Shown here: in pieces, positions 24,759 through 35,800 of the stretch | Numbering within the stretch: position 1 is the first letter of the stretch | How the letters are laid out: every line of letters starts with the position of its first letter | Assembly (NCBI GenBank): GCA_963402885.1 | Contig: OY727095.1 | Span: 12,591,001-12,655,000, forward strand | From: Antedon bifida | Taxonomy: Eukaryota; Echinodermata; Crinoidea; Comatulida; Antedonidae | Length of the DNA: 64,000 bases | Direction of reading: 5' to 3' | Position numbers and translations under genes: made by a program | The notes under the pieces: model-generated | Seen by the model: only the letters and a program-made list of their open reading frames with translations | What the model was told of the DNA's origin: nothing | Databases searched by the model: none

Positions 24759-27700
24759 CTATGACAGAATACAACAGCAACTTTGTCCGTGAGCCTGGTA
24801 AACAGAAAAAAACAAAGAATTAGTACAGTTCAATCTCTCAATCAAGTGAATTTTTAAGCTTGGTTCCCATTAAGACGCAACATAGGGACGTAAGCGCAAC
24901 GTAAAGCTTGGTTCCCACTAGCACAAAACACAAGGACGTCTGTCGCAAAAACGCAAGCGATGTATTATTCGAACCGTTCCTTGTGATGTGATGTGACGTG
25001 TACGTCCTTGCGTAGTCTGAGTTCCAGACGGAGTTTTGTTTTAATATTAGTAAAAAGATAAATATTTTGGCACATATGGCGTTTCATACGTATACTACTT
25101 GCGTTTGGATTTTCAGACAAAAAGTGAAATAAAAACAAATAAATAAAAAAAAGACAATGAATACAGACTTGGAGCAAGTCTAGTCCTTGCGTTTCGTGCT
25201 AGTGGGAACCAAGCTTAAGTAACTTGACCTTACCATAATCATTACCAACAATGTCCAAGACATGCGACCATTAAAAACATTAATTTTAACGTTGTTTCTA
25301 ATTGGAAACATTATTTATATTTATGCTCTATGAGTGTAACATTCTTAATTTGTTTAATAGATTTAAATAAATTAAATAAAGGTTACACAACTTACCACTT
25401 TATTTTCATATTTGTTGATATTATTATCTAAATGATCTTGTTCTACGGTTGGTATTGCAGCTGGTGGTTCACGTGCTTCTTGTGAATTAGTTAAACGATT
25501 TGTATCGACGTCAGACTATTAATAACAAAAAAAAAACCAATATTTTGTCAATCTATGGGGACTGTAACCAACAAGGCGCATATTCTACCACTAATGTAAT
25601 TATTTGCTGTACTGAAAGAATAGGATCTACACTACCACTGCAGCAGTTTAGACAGTTAGGCAAAAACGTTATAAATTACTCCTAGGCCTATTGACGTAGG
25701 TGCAACGCAAGTAAGTCGACCAATCACAAGCGACAAGCGATCTATGGCGCCGTGATTGGTCAAATTACGTGTGACGTGCGCTTTGGGACAATTTTTTGAT
25801 TGTATAAGCGCTTTATAAAGAACAACATTACATTACGTACGTATGTCCTTGCGTTGCGTCTAAAAGTGGGAACCTATTAAATAGCACCAATTATTTGAAG
25901 GCGCCATGGTAATGAGCGCCAAAACGTTTATTTTCTTAATATTTTAAAAATAATAATAAGTTGTTTTTTGCATACCTGTTTGGCATCATCAATTTTATTC
26001 GTCTCTTTTACTACTGTGCGTTTGAGTTGTTGACCTTTGATCCTTTTGACTACGTCATACATCCCTCTTTGCGTAGCTAGTTCAAGTGCCGTGTATGACA
26101 CCACCAAGACATCATCCGATTCTGGGTTCAACCTCTCCCATTCCTTTTTTTGAAAATAAGTCATATACAATTATTATACAATGTTTAGGCTGTGCTTTTA
26201 TGCAAGATCTCAAGCTCTGTCTACTGTGTTTATGTACAACAGCATACACACACATTATGCATGATGTATTAACTTATTCTACTCCAGTAGAACCTCTATT
26301 AAGGGGACAACTTCGGGACTCAACAAGTGTCTTGTGTGTCAATGAATATGGGTTTGCCATAGTGTTAAAATATATATTGCTCACGTTCATTTTTATTTTG
26401 TTTTCGTTCTGTGCTTTTGTTATTTGTTTTCTATGACAATACTGTAACGTACGATGAGAGTCAATAAAGAATTCAACATTGAACATTTCATTTTTAATAG
26501 GCGTGTCATCTGAGCTGAATAGGGGTCACAAAGGAGGGGTTATGTTGTATTGTATGAGGAGGTAAGTATGGAGGAAACAAAATCCTGTAAATGTAGGCCT
26601 ACAATAAATTACCTGATGTTGAAATGCAACATCTATATTTTCTTGAACGAGTAACTCGGCTACATCTGAATGGTTGAGTTTGATAGCGATCATTAAAAGT
26701 GTGAATGCTAAACATCCTGGTGTCTTCTCGCCATATAAATTCTACATTTTGAATAATTTACAATAGTCAGTAAGGGTCTGTAAATCCGTTTCTCACACGG
26801 CATTGTGTCTAGAGACAACAAAACGAGGCTAAAGCGTGGTTCCCACTAGCGACGCAACGCAAGGACGTAACGCAACGCAAGTGAATTGACCAATCACAAG
26901 CGATGGCTTATTCGCTTGTGATTGCTAACTGTCTATAACTTCGCTTGTCATTGGTTAAAACGCTTGCGTTGCGTTTACGTCCTTGCGTTACGTTCTAGTG
27001 GGAACCAAGCTTTATTGGGAAGCCAGAGCACAGACCATTGACCCAAACAGTACTGGTGGCTTACCACAAAACGTTGGCATAACGTATTTGGCAATAGTGT
27101 ATAAGTGGGAGAAAGATTGTAGTCAGGAGACACTAAGAAACTACTTCGCAGTTTATTGTCTCGAGATATAGCACCGTATGAGAAGCAACTTGAGTAAGAA
27201 CTTCCAAGATATGCGCATGTTATTAAATAGTCAATTAGAGTAGAACACCATAAAGCTTGGTTTCCACTAGCGACGCAACGTAACGACGTATTGATGCAAA
27301 GTGCTGTATTGCGTAATCACAATAAGTGTGGTTCCCACTAGGACGCAACGTAACGCAACGCAAAAACGTATTGACGCAAAGTGATGTTTTGCGTAATCAC
27401 AAGTGGGAACCGACGACACAACAGTGCTGCAAAAATCGCAGGTTTGATTTCACGCAGGCGGGGGCAAACACAATTATTGGAAGGGCATTTTCTTACGTTG
27501 CATAGGTTGCGTTACGTTGCGTCGCTAGTGGGAAGCAAGCTTTATGGGAACCAAGCTTTATGGGAACCAAGCTTTAGGGGACCAAAGGGTGTCACAAAGA
27601 AAGGTTCAATACTGTATCAATTTTGCTTACCACTTTCATGTTAATATCAGCGTCAATATGAGAAATGAGTTGTTTTGTTCTGGTTACACTTCCATCGGAA

Positions 27701-30057
27701 ACAGCTGCGAACAATTGCTGTAAATAAAAAAGTAAAAATATGTTCTGAGCAGCAAATTGGGATTGGCTTTCGATCAAATCAGTTTGGGAAATTAGGTTTT
27801 TATCAAAACCAGTGGCTATGGGCGCTCACTGGCCAAACCTAGGGGCTCCAGAGCTTATGGGGGGCCTCTGGGCAGTGCCCAGGGGCAAAAATATGTCGAC
27901 AAAGGCGAAAAACACCCGAGGCCTCCAGCGTTTGAGTGCTACTTAGGGTTCCTAATCCAGGGGCCTCAGGTCTCTGCGTTACGCCACTCAAACCGTAATA
28001 AATAAACTGGCTTGCAAATAAAAATGAACTTACCATTGAAATTGGAAGTCTACGGTCTATCATGTCTACGACATCGTTTAACCCATTCTCAATAGCTAAA
28101 TCTCGAGCGGACTGCTTTCCATTAACACACTGTTACCAAATATCACAAAAATAAACGTAATAACAAAAGACATGGGTAAATGAATTAAAGACATGAGTAA
28201 ATGAATTAAATAGATCATGCTAAATAAATAATACAACAAACCCAGCATTTATGGTTGATGTCAATCCCTCTATCGATGAGTAGGGCTGATATATCCGTCT
28301 CCAATGCATCAATGGCCAACATCAGAAAGTTTCGGTAAAGAGATTTGGCTACCATGTTTCCGCCCTATTTGGTAAAAATGTTACGTCATCATTACCATCT
28401 GTCGTAGGCTTACTTTTCTATCATTATCATCACAACTATAGTATTTTCATCATTGTTTACATTACCACCAATGACGCACTTAAAATCATAGTTTTTACAT
28501 ACTGAGCCTGGGTTCGGTACTGTAATACTTGTGTTACGTTACGTTTTTCGTCCACACACGTACGTTTTGCACGAAATCCGGAATGGCGCGTTAAGCGTGG
28601 TTCCCACTAGAACGCAACGCAGCGACGTATCAACGCAAAGTGACGTATTGTGTAATCACAAGTGGGAACCGACGACGTAATAGTGCTGCAAACATCGCTG
28701 GTTTGATTTCACGCAGGCGGGAGCAAACACAATGTTTGGAAGGGCATTTTCTTACGTTGCGTAGGTTGCGTTACGTTGCGTCGCTAGTGGGAACCAAGCT
28801 AAAAGCGTGGTTCCTACTAGCGACCCAACACAACGACGTATTGACGCAAAATGATGTATTGCGTAATCACAAGTGGGAACCGACGACGCTGTAGTGAAAC
28901 ATCGAGGTTTGATTTCACGCAGGAGGCGAGGGAAAGCATAAATATTTTCATTTTCTTACGTTGCGTAAGCGTGATTCCCACTAGAACGCAACGCAGCGCA
29001 GCGACGTATCGACGCAAAGTGTTGTAGTGCGTATTCACAAGTGGGAACCGACGACGCAACATTGCTGTAAAAATCGCAGGTTTGATTTCACGCAGGCGGG
29101 GGCAAACACAATTATCGGAAGGGCATTTTCTTACGTTGCGTCGCTAGTGGGAACCAAGCTTCACGTTGCGTAGGTTGCGTTACGTTGCGTCGCTAGTGGG
29201 AACTAAGCTTAAGTGTGAACGCTTGCATTCTTAAAGCTTGGTTCTCACTTGCGACGCAACGTAACGCAATCTACGCAACGTAAGAAAATGCCCTTCCAAT
29301 CATTGTGTTTGCCCCCGCCTGCGTGAAATCAAACCTGCGATTTTTACAGCAATGTTGCGTCGTCGGTTCCCACTTGCGATTACGCAATACATCACTTTGC
29401 GTCGATACGTCATTACGTTGCGTCCTAGTGGGAACCACGCTTTAATACTACACATTTTTTATCCGATCACTGGATCGGTATCCCGATTAAGTGTGAAGGT
29501 ATCCGTAAAATGGATGCGGCTTGTCATGGCGTGGTACCGTAGTAAGCTGTATGGATATACCAATGTTCTATATTAATATTACGAATTTTCTCAATTAGAA
29601 ACTCCGTTATAAACTTCGTTTTGGAGAAAGGGGTCCATCCAGAAATATCATGCATATACCTAGGCCTACCTCATCTGCATTGATGAACTCTTCATTATCA
29701 TCAAGAATCGTCTCTACGTCATGTCTCCTACCGTGTTGAATTGCATTGCACATTTCCTAAGACAAACATCGTAAAATCGTAGGCTATTTTAGAAATATAT
29801 ATATATTTAATTAAATTGTATAGTGGTCGATTCATATTATATTCGGGTTTACACAAATCAAGCACAGTGCAGCAGAAATCAAGCGTAAACGAATTGATTG
29901 ATGGAGTGATCTCCGGGTTTTGTAACCCGTTGTAAAACAGAAAAGAGAAAATAACGTTATTGCAAGACTAAGGCATGTAAAGCACACTTACCCGAATAAT
30001 CTCCCTCTGTCCGGCTGGGCTTATATTTGTCATTCCTACGGCATTGTTGACGTTAGA
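24759..30057 (-). CDS. Ankyrin-repeat protein with C-terminal CaaX box
   Basis: Nine coding exons, all phase 0: 29992-30057, 29670-29756, 28242-28364, 28034-28129, 27631-27717, 26613-26741, 25976-26143, 25396-25515, 24759-24794. The likely start is ATG 30033-30031, giving about 295 residues. Ankyrin-like helices are visible: LAIDALETDISALLIDRGID, ARDLAIENGLNDVVDMI, LFAAVSDGSVTRTKQLISHI, LLMIAIKLNHSDVAELLVQ and TALELATQRGMYDVVKRI. A polar tail follows (exon 25396-25515), then a last exon of 11 codons, AHGQSCCCILS-stop. CILS fits the CaaX rule for farnesylation (X = Ser), with adjacent Cys for palmitoylation, so membrane anchoring is inferred. The last exon is accepted because phase is kept. 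No named orthologue recognised. Its introns are packed with MITEs; more 5' exons are possible (a donor at 30283/30282 is a candidate). Confidence 0.78.
24857..25217. repeat. Nested family B copies in the ankyrin gene
   Basis: Two left termini (24857 TTAAGCTTGGTTCCCAT and 24912 TAAAGCTTGGTTCCCACTAG) precede one clear right terminus (GTGCTAGTGGGAACCAAGCTTAA at about 25195-25217). Lies in the last intron of the ankyrin gene. Confidence 0.75.
25692..25882. repeat. MITE family B, subfamily 2
   Basis: The core shows CGACCAATCACAAGCGACAA and GTGATTGGTCAAATTACG as inverted arms, with CTTGCGTTGCGTCTAAAAGTGGGAACC-like sequence at the right end. The left terminus is eroded. Confidence 0.65.
26280..26335 (+). 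repeat. Family K fragment
   Basis: Carries CAGTAGAACCTCTATTAAGG GGACA, the start of the family that also appears next to the PGM3 minisatellite (39466-39506) and at 61756-61925. Confidence 0.6.
26830..27014. repeat. MITE family B, subfamily 2, full copy
   Basis: TAAAGCGTGGTTCCCACTAG at the left, CTAGTGGGAACCAAGCTTTA at the right, about 185 bp. The interior has TTGACCAATCACAAGCGATG and two inverted partners (TCGCTTGTGATTG, TCGCTTGTCATTGG). Confidence 0.85.
27252..27573. repeat. Family B, nested subfamily 1 copies
   Basis: An outer copy starting TAAAGCTTGGTTTCCACTAG is followed 70 nt later by a second left terminus (GTGTGGTTCCCACTAGGACG). The right end shows three successive GGGAACCAAGCTTTA-type termini, as if ends had been duplicated. 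Confidence 0.75.
27810..27989. repeat. Family D element
   Basis: CAGTGGCTATGGGCGCTCACTGGC at the left and GCGTTACGCCACT at the right form short inverted ends around a conserved core (cccaggggc..., gaggcctccagcgtt). About 180 bp; lies in the ankyrin gene's intron between exons 28034-28129 and 27631-27717. Confidence 0.8.
28591..29442. repeat. Cluster of four family B subfamily 1 copies
   Basis: Copies at about 28591-28800, 28803-28970, 28971-29213 and 29234-29442; the last is inverted. Each shares the core TTTGATTTCACGCAGGCGGG and ends in GGTTCCCACTAG-type termini. The third carries an internal duplication of its right end (cgctagtgggaaccaagcttcacg...). They fill the intron between ankyrin exons 29670-29756 and 28242-28364. 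Confidence 0.85.
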
Positions 30058-30852
30058 CTACAGAATTCATCTACAAAAAAAGAATAGAGAACTGCTTGAC
30101 CAGTTTAAGGGTAGGCCTACATCGGACTGTTTTGAGATGTAGATTAATGTATACCGAATTTAAAGTTCCAGCTGGTGTTTTACCGTCCGAATTCTATACA
30201 TGTACACATACAAACATTCAAACCTTGTATATGCACTCGATTAAAACGGAACTTTAAATGAACAATAACAACTTTTACTTACAGTACACAAAGATTAAAT
30301 TAATGTCTAACCCAAATCCGATCTATGAAAAGAATAGGCAGTTTAAACCATACATCTAATGCGTGTAAGGTTGATGGGTTTGTCAATAACAAAAGAACAG
30401 GTATATAAACAAATTCGGTAACGGGGATACAGCCTATGTCCATAAAAGAATGCAAAACACGGATCGATAGGCCTACTTTGCTTTGACAATGTGTGGGAGA
30501 CGCCTTAGGATCCACCTGTCTATGAACATAGTATTAAATTAAGCACATATTGCGCTCTGTATTAAATAGTAACAGTATTAAACTATTATGTAGACTTACA
30601 CATTTGATTTGACTTCAGTGTTAGTTGTATCAAATAGCTGTATTTCTAGGTAGGGGACACGGGCGCTATTTCGATGTACATTCTTCAACATGACTCAATA
30701 CCCTCTTATATTTTATCCTAGGACAAAATCTGATAGGAGAGGAGGGTCTGGTTTATCCAATCATAAGCCACAGATCATCCGAACGTTGCGAGTAGGGCCT
30801 AAGTCCTGGCGATGCGCAAGCGTTAGATAAATGCGGTCACAGAGACATTATA

Positions 30853-30972
30853 TAAAGCTCTGTCTAAACTATAAAACTGTATATGTGACAAAACAATGTG
30901 ATGTGGCCATATATGGACATGATGTCATATCATTACCATATTTGGGCATATCACTACCATATTTGGGCATTT
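30853..30972 (+). repeat. MITE family A, truncated right side
   Basis: TAAAGCTCTGTCTAAACTAT at the left, then the core with two catatttgggcat units; the right inverted end is lost. Confidence 0.75.
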
Positions 30973-31384
30973 GGTATAAAACAAGAATTAGTAGGAATTA
31001 CATGATAAATACATGTGGTATAGAACAAGAATTAGTAGAATAACAAATGCCATATTTATTGAGCTGTAAAGCACATAAGCATTACACTATTACACAGTAC
31101 AATACTAAAATAAATTGTTTTAAAATAAATAAGCTTTTCTAAAGTAAATGACGATTATAAAATTAAAAAGTATTGAAGATAAACATGGCGTGAAAATAGG
31201 TACTGTAATTTTCATTCCCTTGTAAATTCTGATATACTCTACAGTTGAATAGTAAGTAGTACAACTCAAATGTAATTTGTAAATGATCAACATTAATGTT
31301 GTATAACAATTAACTATAAAAAATGTGTATATTTAAAAAATGTCAAAATATAACATCAATTATTATTATACAATACTTTATTTT

Positions 31385-32068
31385 ATTTTATATAACACCT
31401 AAATAAATTCCTGTCATTTGATTGGACGAATGTGGGTCACATGGGGTGCAATAGTACGCACTATTAAACGATCGTTTAATAGTGCTTTTTTTCGTGTACG
31501 AAAAAAAAAATGTTTTTGCGTTTGGAAAATATTTGTTTTATACTATTGCTTTTGAAATACAACAGCGCAACCTATTTTGTACTTTTGCGGCGATTTGAAT
31601 GTTATCAAGACTGGTTTTTCTCGATGGGGGTACATTTCTGGAGAGATGTACTAATTTAGATCAAAAAGGCATTTAAATTAGCTTTAGATCGTGTGTAGGA
31701 TTTTTATTAATGAATGGGAACATCTCTATAAGACATGGAATCGTTGGAAAAACCATAATTAGCCTATACTAGATAAGTTCCAATTGTTTAGTCTTAAGCC
31801 TTTTAGCCAAGCTAGTACTAGGTCTAGCCTATGCGTTTTAGCCTTGCTAGGTCTAGGATTGTTTGGTCATTTGCTGACATAATTAACACTAAAGTAGGTG
31901 TGTTTATAAAATCCATATAAATAATAACATTTAAAATAATATTAAAAACCAAATGTTACTGTTTTAATCAATGTGAATGAAATGTAGGCCTTGGCTAGGG
32001 CTACCTTTTATTTGATTCAAATGACAGGAATCTATTTAGATGTTATAATTATAAAACAAATAATGACT
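31385..32068. mobile_element. Family H element, long version with inverted ends
   Basis: The left end TATAACACCTAAATAAATTC CTGTCATTTGA and right end TCAAATGACAGGAATCTATT TAGATGTTATAA are inverted repeats of about 32 nt, giving an element near 684 bp. No transposase frame survives, so it is non-autonomous or decayed. An internal palindrome, CACTATTAAACGATCGTTTAATAGTG, spans about 31459-31484. Confidence 0.75.
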
Positions 32069-32386
32069 GTTTTATATTCGTGTAATGGTACAAATAATGG
32101 CATAATGGCATTCACCTCATGCCATTATTTGTACCATTACACTCATAAACATTCATTATTTGTATAATAATGTGTTGTCCATCATTGAGGCACATATAAA
32201 ATGACTAAATAAAATACTGAATAAAATGTTAAGTACTTAAAATCGTCTACTAAAAAAGCTAATAATAACCATTCTCTCTTCTCGGGTTTTATCAGTAAAT
32301 ATGGAGAATGTAATGACTACTAACAGTTAAGGCATTTAGATTTAAAATTAGGCCTAAAAACATGCGCATCAGCGTATTTTAAATCC

Positions 32387-32569
32387 AGTGGCATACTGGC
32401 TATGAGTGCTCACTGGCTTAACCCAGAGCTTACAGGGGCCCCTGAGCAGAGCCCAGAGGAAACAACAGGCTTTAAAATACGTCTAAAAAGGCTGAAAACA
32501 TCTAAGGCTTCCAGCGTTGCAAGGCCACTAAGGGTGTCTGAACCATGGGGCTCAGTGTTACACCACTGT
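32387..32569. repeat. Family D element
   Basis: CCAGTGGCATACTGGCTATG at the left and GTGTTACACCACTG at the right, with the family core (gctcactggcttaaccc, gcccagaggaaacaacagg) between. Confidence 0.75.
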
Positions 32570-32701
32570 TTGCAATGATATAACACTAACCAGGGATTCC
32601 CATTTCTTGCCATTCAAAATTTGTTTCACCTTCCCAAATTAGTCCCGACTGGCTCTCTGAATAAATGTTAAAACTTGAAAGTAAACTAATCTGTTTAGGC
32701 C

Positions 32702-32707
32702 TTTATT
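32702..32707 (-). terminator. Candidate poly(A) signal of PGM3
   Basis: TTTATT on the + strand is AATAAA on the - strand, about 190 nt past the PGM3 stop codon, a normal 3'UTR length. No other evidence. Confidence 0.35.
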
Positions 32708-32893
32708 CCATTTTGTTGTTTTTAAATTCATTACAATTTCGTAATTTATACATATGCCCATCATGCCTTGCTTTGGTATATTGCCTCTATGCTTCAGTCG
32801 TAAACTACATAATAATAGAAAGCGCTTATCGCATAAAATATATATCTTGGAATGCTTTTTTTTGGCTAAGATTTGATTTATGCTCCTCATAAA

Positions 32894-35800
32894 CTAACTG
32901 CTCGTTGGTGGGTCCCCAACTCCACCTGCGAGATTATGAACCAAGCCAGCCACATCATACGCAAGCTGATCAGCCGATGTCTAGAAACAAGAAAGTAACA
33001 AACTTTGTTTACAATAATAAATAAGAAAAAACAACTGTTTATTCTATCTGTTAAAGATGTATTGTCCCCCAAAAACATGAAAAATAAAGAATTATAGAAT
33101 CAGATTTTGAATAGGCCAATTTGCAGTTTTAATAAAGTTTTTCACTTCCGTAGAAATAATTTCACTTATAAGACGACAAAAGAAACGGTTAATTTTAATC
33201 AAAATCCATTGTCTGACAGACAATTTAAGTAATATTTTGCTTTAAATTACATTTTTCAGGGATTTTTTTTTTTTTTTTGATCCAGTTTTTGGTCAAAGTG
33301 AATGATTATTAAGAGGCATTAAAATGGCATATTGAACAAAAAACATTTTTTTAGGGGGACAATATATCTTTAATAAAAAATGTTTATGTGCATTGTTGAC
33401 TTGTTATACTACAGGACTAGTGGTAATTCAGATGCTCTCTCGGCTGTCCAGGGGTAACCCCTCTACTCGTCTCTAGGATCTTAAAAGTGCACAAGTACTT
33501 TGTGTACACAGTCCTTGCGTTTTTGTCTTAACCACTTGGCCACACTATTATAAAATATAGAGACCATGTAAGTAAATTAACTATAAAAGTAATATTGTAA
33601 ATATATAATATTACCTGATTGTCTGCTTCTGCGTAAACTCTGACAACATCTTCTGTACCGGATGGTCTAACAAACGACCTTGATTGACTGTATTTTGCAA
33701 CTGTAGTGTCAATAGCCGTCTGTAATCCCAAAGGTGATGTTGCTTTACGCTCTGAATCTGTTGTTTGGATTGCATTTCTATCTTTAACCTAAAAATAAAC
33801 ATGCATGATTACTTCATTTAGGTTTTCTCAGAAAGAACTGGAAATAATGTTTATATTCATTCTAGGAGAACTGAAAAGGTTAAGGATTACTATTTATTCT
33901 GTGATAGTAGGAAGCCTTCCATTTATATTGACCTTAGCAGCATAACAGCTATGATTGCTCACTGGCTAAACCCAGGGACCCCAGAGCTTATGGGGCTCCT
34001 GAGCAGTGCCCAGAGGTAAAAAAACAGGCATTAAAATATGCTAAAAAGGCAAAAAAATGCCCGAGGCCTCCAGTGTTGGGACTTAGAGGGCCACTTAGTT
34101 TTCCTAAACCATGGGCCTCAGGCCTCATTGTGAGCAAATGGGAACACTGGGGCGTGATTGCCTTTGCTTTGCTGTTTTGGCGGATTCTAGTCCAATAGTC
34201 TAATAGTGATGACCAACGAAACAATGTGGCCAAGGTAAAATCAAATGCGCCATAATATGTAGACTCTTGAGTCAAAGGTCTCCTGCTCTGTGTTTTAGTG
34301 AAATGTTTATTAAATTATTACAAAATGTGTTTTAATTACCATAACTTTGAGTAGTCTGTTTGGCAGGTCAGTATAAGCACTGTTCCAGTCTTCTAAACTC
34401 CATAGCCTAGCCTCTAAGATAGACTCTACAAGTAACATGTCTGAAATTGCATCTCCCACCGTCTAAACAGAAATATTGTTAATACTTTAAATCATAAGAC
34501 GTTGAAATTGATTACAAACTTAAAATAGGGGGCGTTTCATTCGTTTATTCGGGAAGGCATTATTTGTTTGGGTGTAATATGGTAACATGTATAATCAAAT
34601 AAATACCCCCTAGATATGAAAAAATTCAACATAATTAATATCGAGAAGTGATAAAATACAGTAAAAATTGTATTAAAATGCTTTGTAAATTGTAGACCAT
34701 GAAAATTAATTAATTTTACTACTACAAATAGAAATGTATTGTAATACAATATTGTGTATCGTTTATTCAAGGAAATATATAAAGGTTCGGGGGCGTTTAT
34801 TCGAGGCGGGGGTGTTTATTCAAAATGATGTTCTACGGGGGCATATATTCGAGGGAGTAATTTATTCAAAGCGGGGTGTTTATTCGAATAAATACAGTAT
34901 ATCATATTTCTTTCAAATTTGTAATCATTAATTTGTTTTACCTGATTACACACGTCCATTAAGTTGAGCAAACGAACAGCTGCTTGTTTCTTGTCTTCTG
35001 TCAAACTAAAAATATAGTATCAAATCAAAATTAAATCGATATTACATCAAGAGGAGTGTAGGATTAAAAAAAATATTTTATTTCAATTTGCAATCAACAG
35101 CGGGGAGCCCGCCATTTCCCTACTGGAATACATAAAAAACACAAGACAAAAGCACATCAACAAGGTCCACAAGAACCAATTTCAAACAATTCTTAATTTT
35201 GGATTTTAATATTAATAAACAAAAAAGAAATAGTGGTGTCAATGGCTATATATGAATTAAGTAATAAGTAATCTACAATGTTTAAGACAAAGTAAAGCAC
35301 TGTATTTATACCTGGAGTCTTCACTAGCACTCGTAATAGACTTAGTCGCCTTCTCACTAAAGATAACCTACAATGTAATTAAAAATGTTTGGTAAGAAAT
35401 CAACAAATTATTTATGGATTAATGTGTAATAATCGGTTACTAGAAAGCACAATTGCCATTTTTATTCTGCTGGCAATACAATAGTGGGTAGCAAGCAATG
35501 CTGAAAAGCTCTTGACAATACTGTCGATTTACCACCCACATATTAGCGAACTTTGGTTTCAAGATGGTAGTTGAATGGAGACAATTTATACAAAAGCTTA
35601 ATATGTACATGAGTATTTAATATCAAGACTGTATTTAGTTGATTTAACGTTCGTCCTTCATGAGTCGAGTGGCCGAGTGGTAAAGGCAGGGGCACCGAAA
35701 AACCATAGGCTGCAAGTCCCATGTTACATTTACATCCCACAAGCTCTATGTTTAAAGATATATTGTCCCCTTAAAAAAATATTGAAACAAATTTGTTTTT

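Larger units (their letters stand above)
30058..32893. other. Intergenic region, ankyrin gene 5' side to PGM3 3' end
   Basis: No coding exon supported. It holds a partial A copy (30853-30972), a long H element (31385-32068), a D copy (32387-32569) and a PGM3 poly(A) signal. The promoter of the ankyrin gene must lie here or upstream exons remain hidden. A - strand donor ACT/GTAAGT at 30283/30282 preceded by acceptor ttttcatag may mark a 5' non-coding exon. Confidence 0.5.

Noticed and set aside
24560..24793. A longer open frame (about 60 residues, starting LTDKVAVVFCHSF) over the last ankyrin exon
   Set aside because: It needs the intron to be joined in the wrong phase; every other junction of the gene is phase 0, and the phase 0 reading gives a sensible CaaX end.
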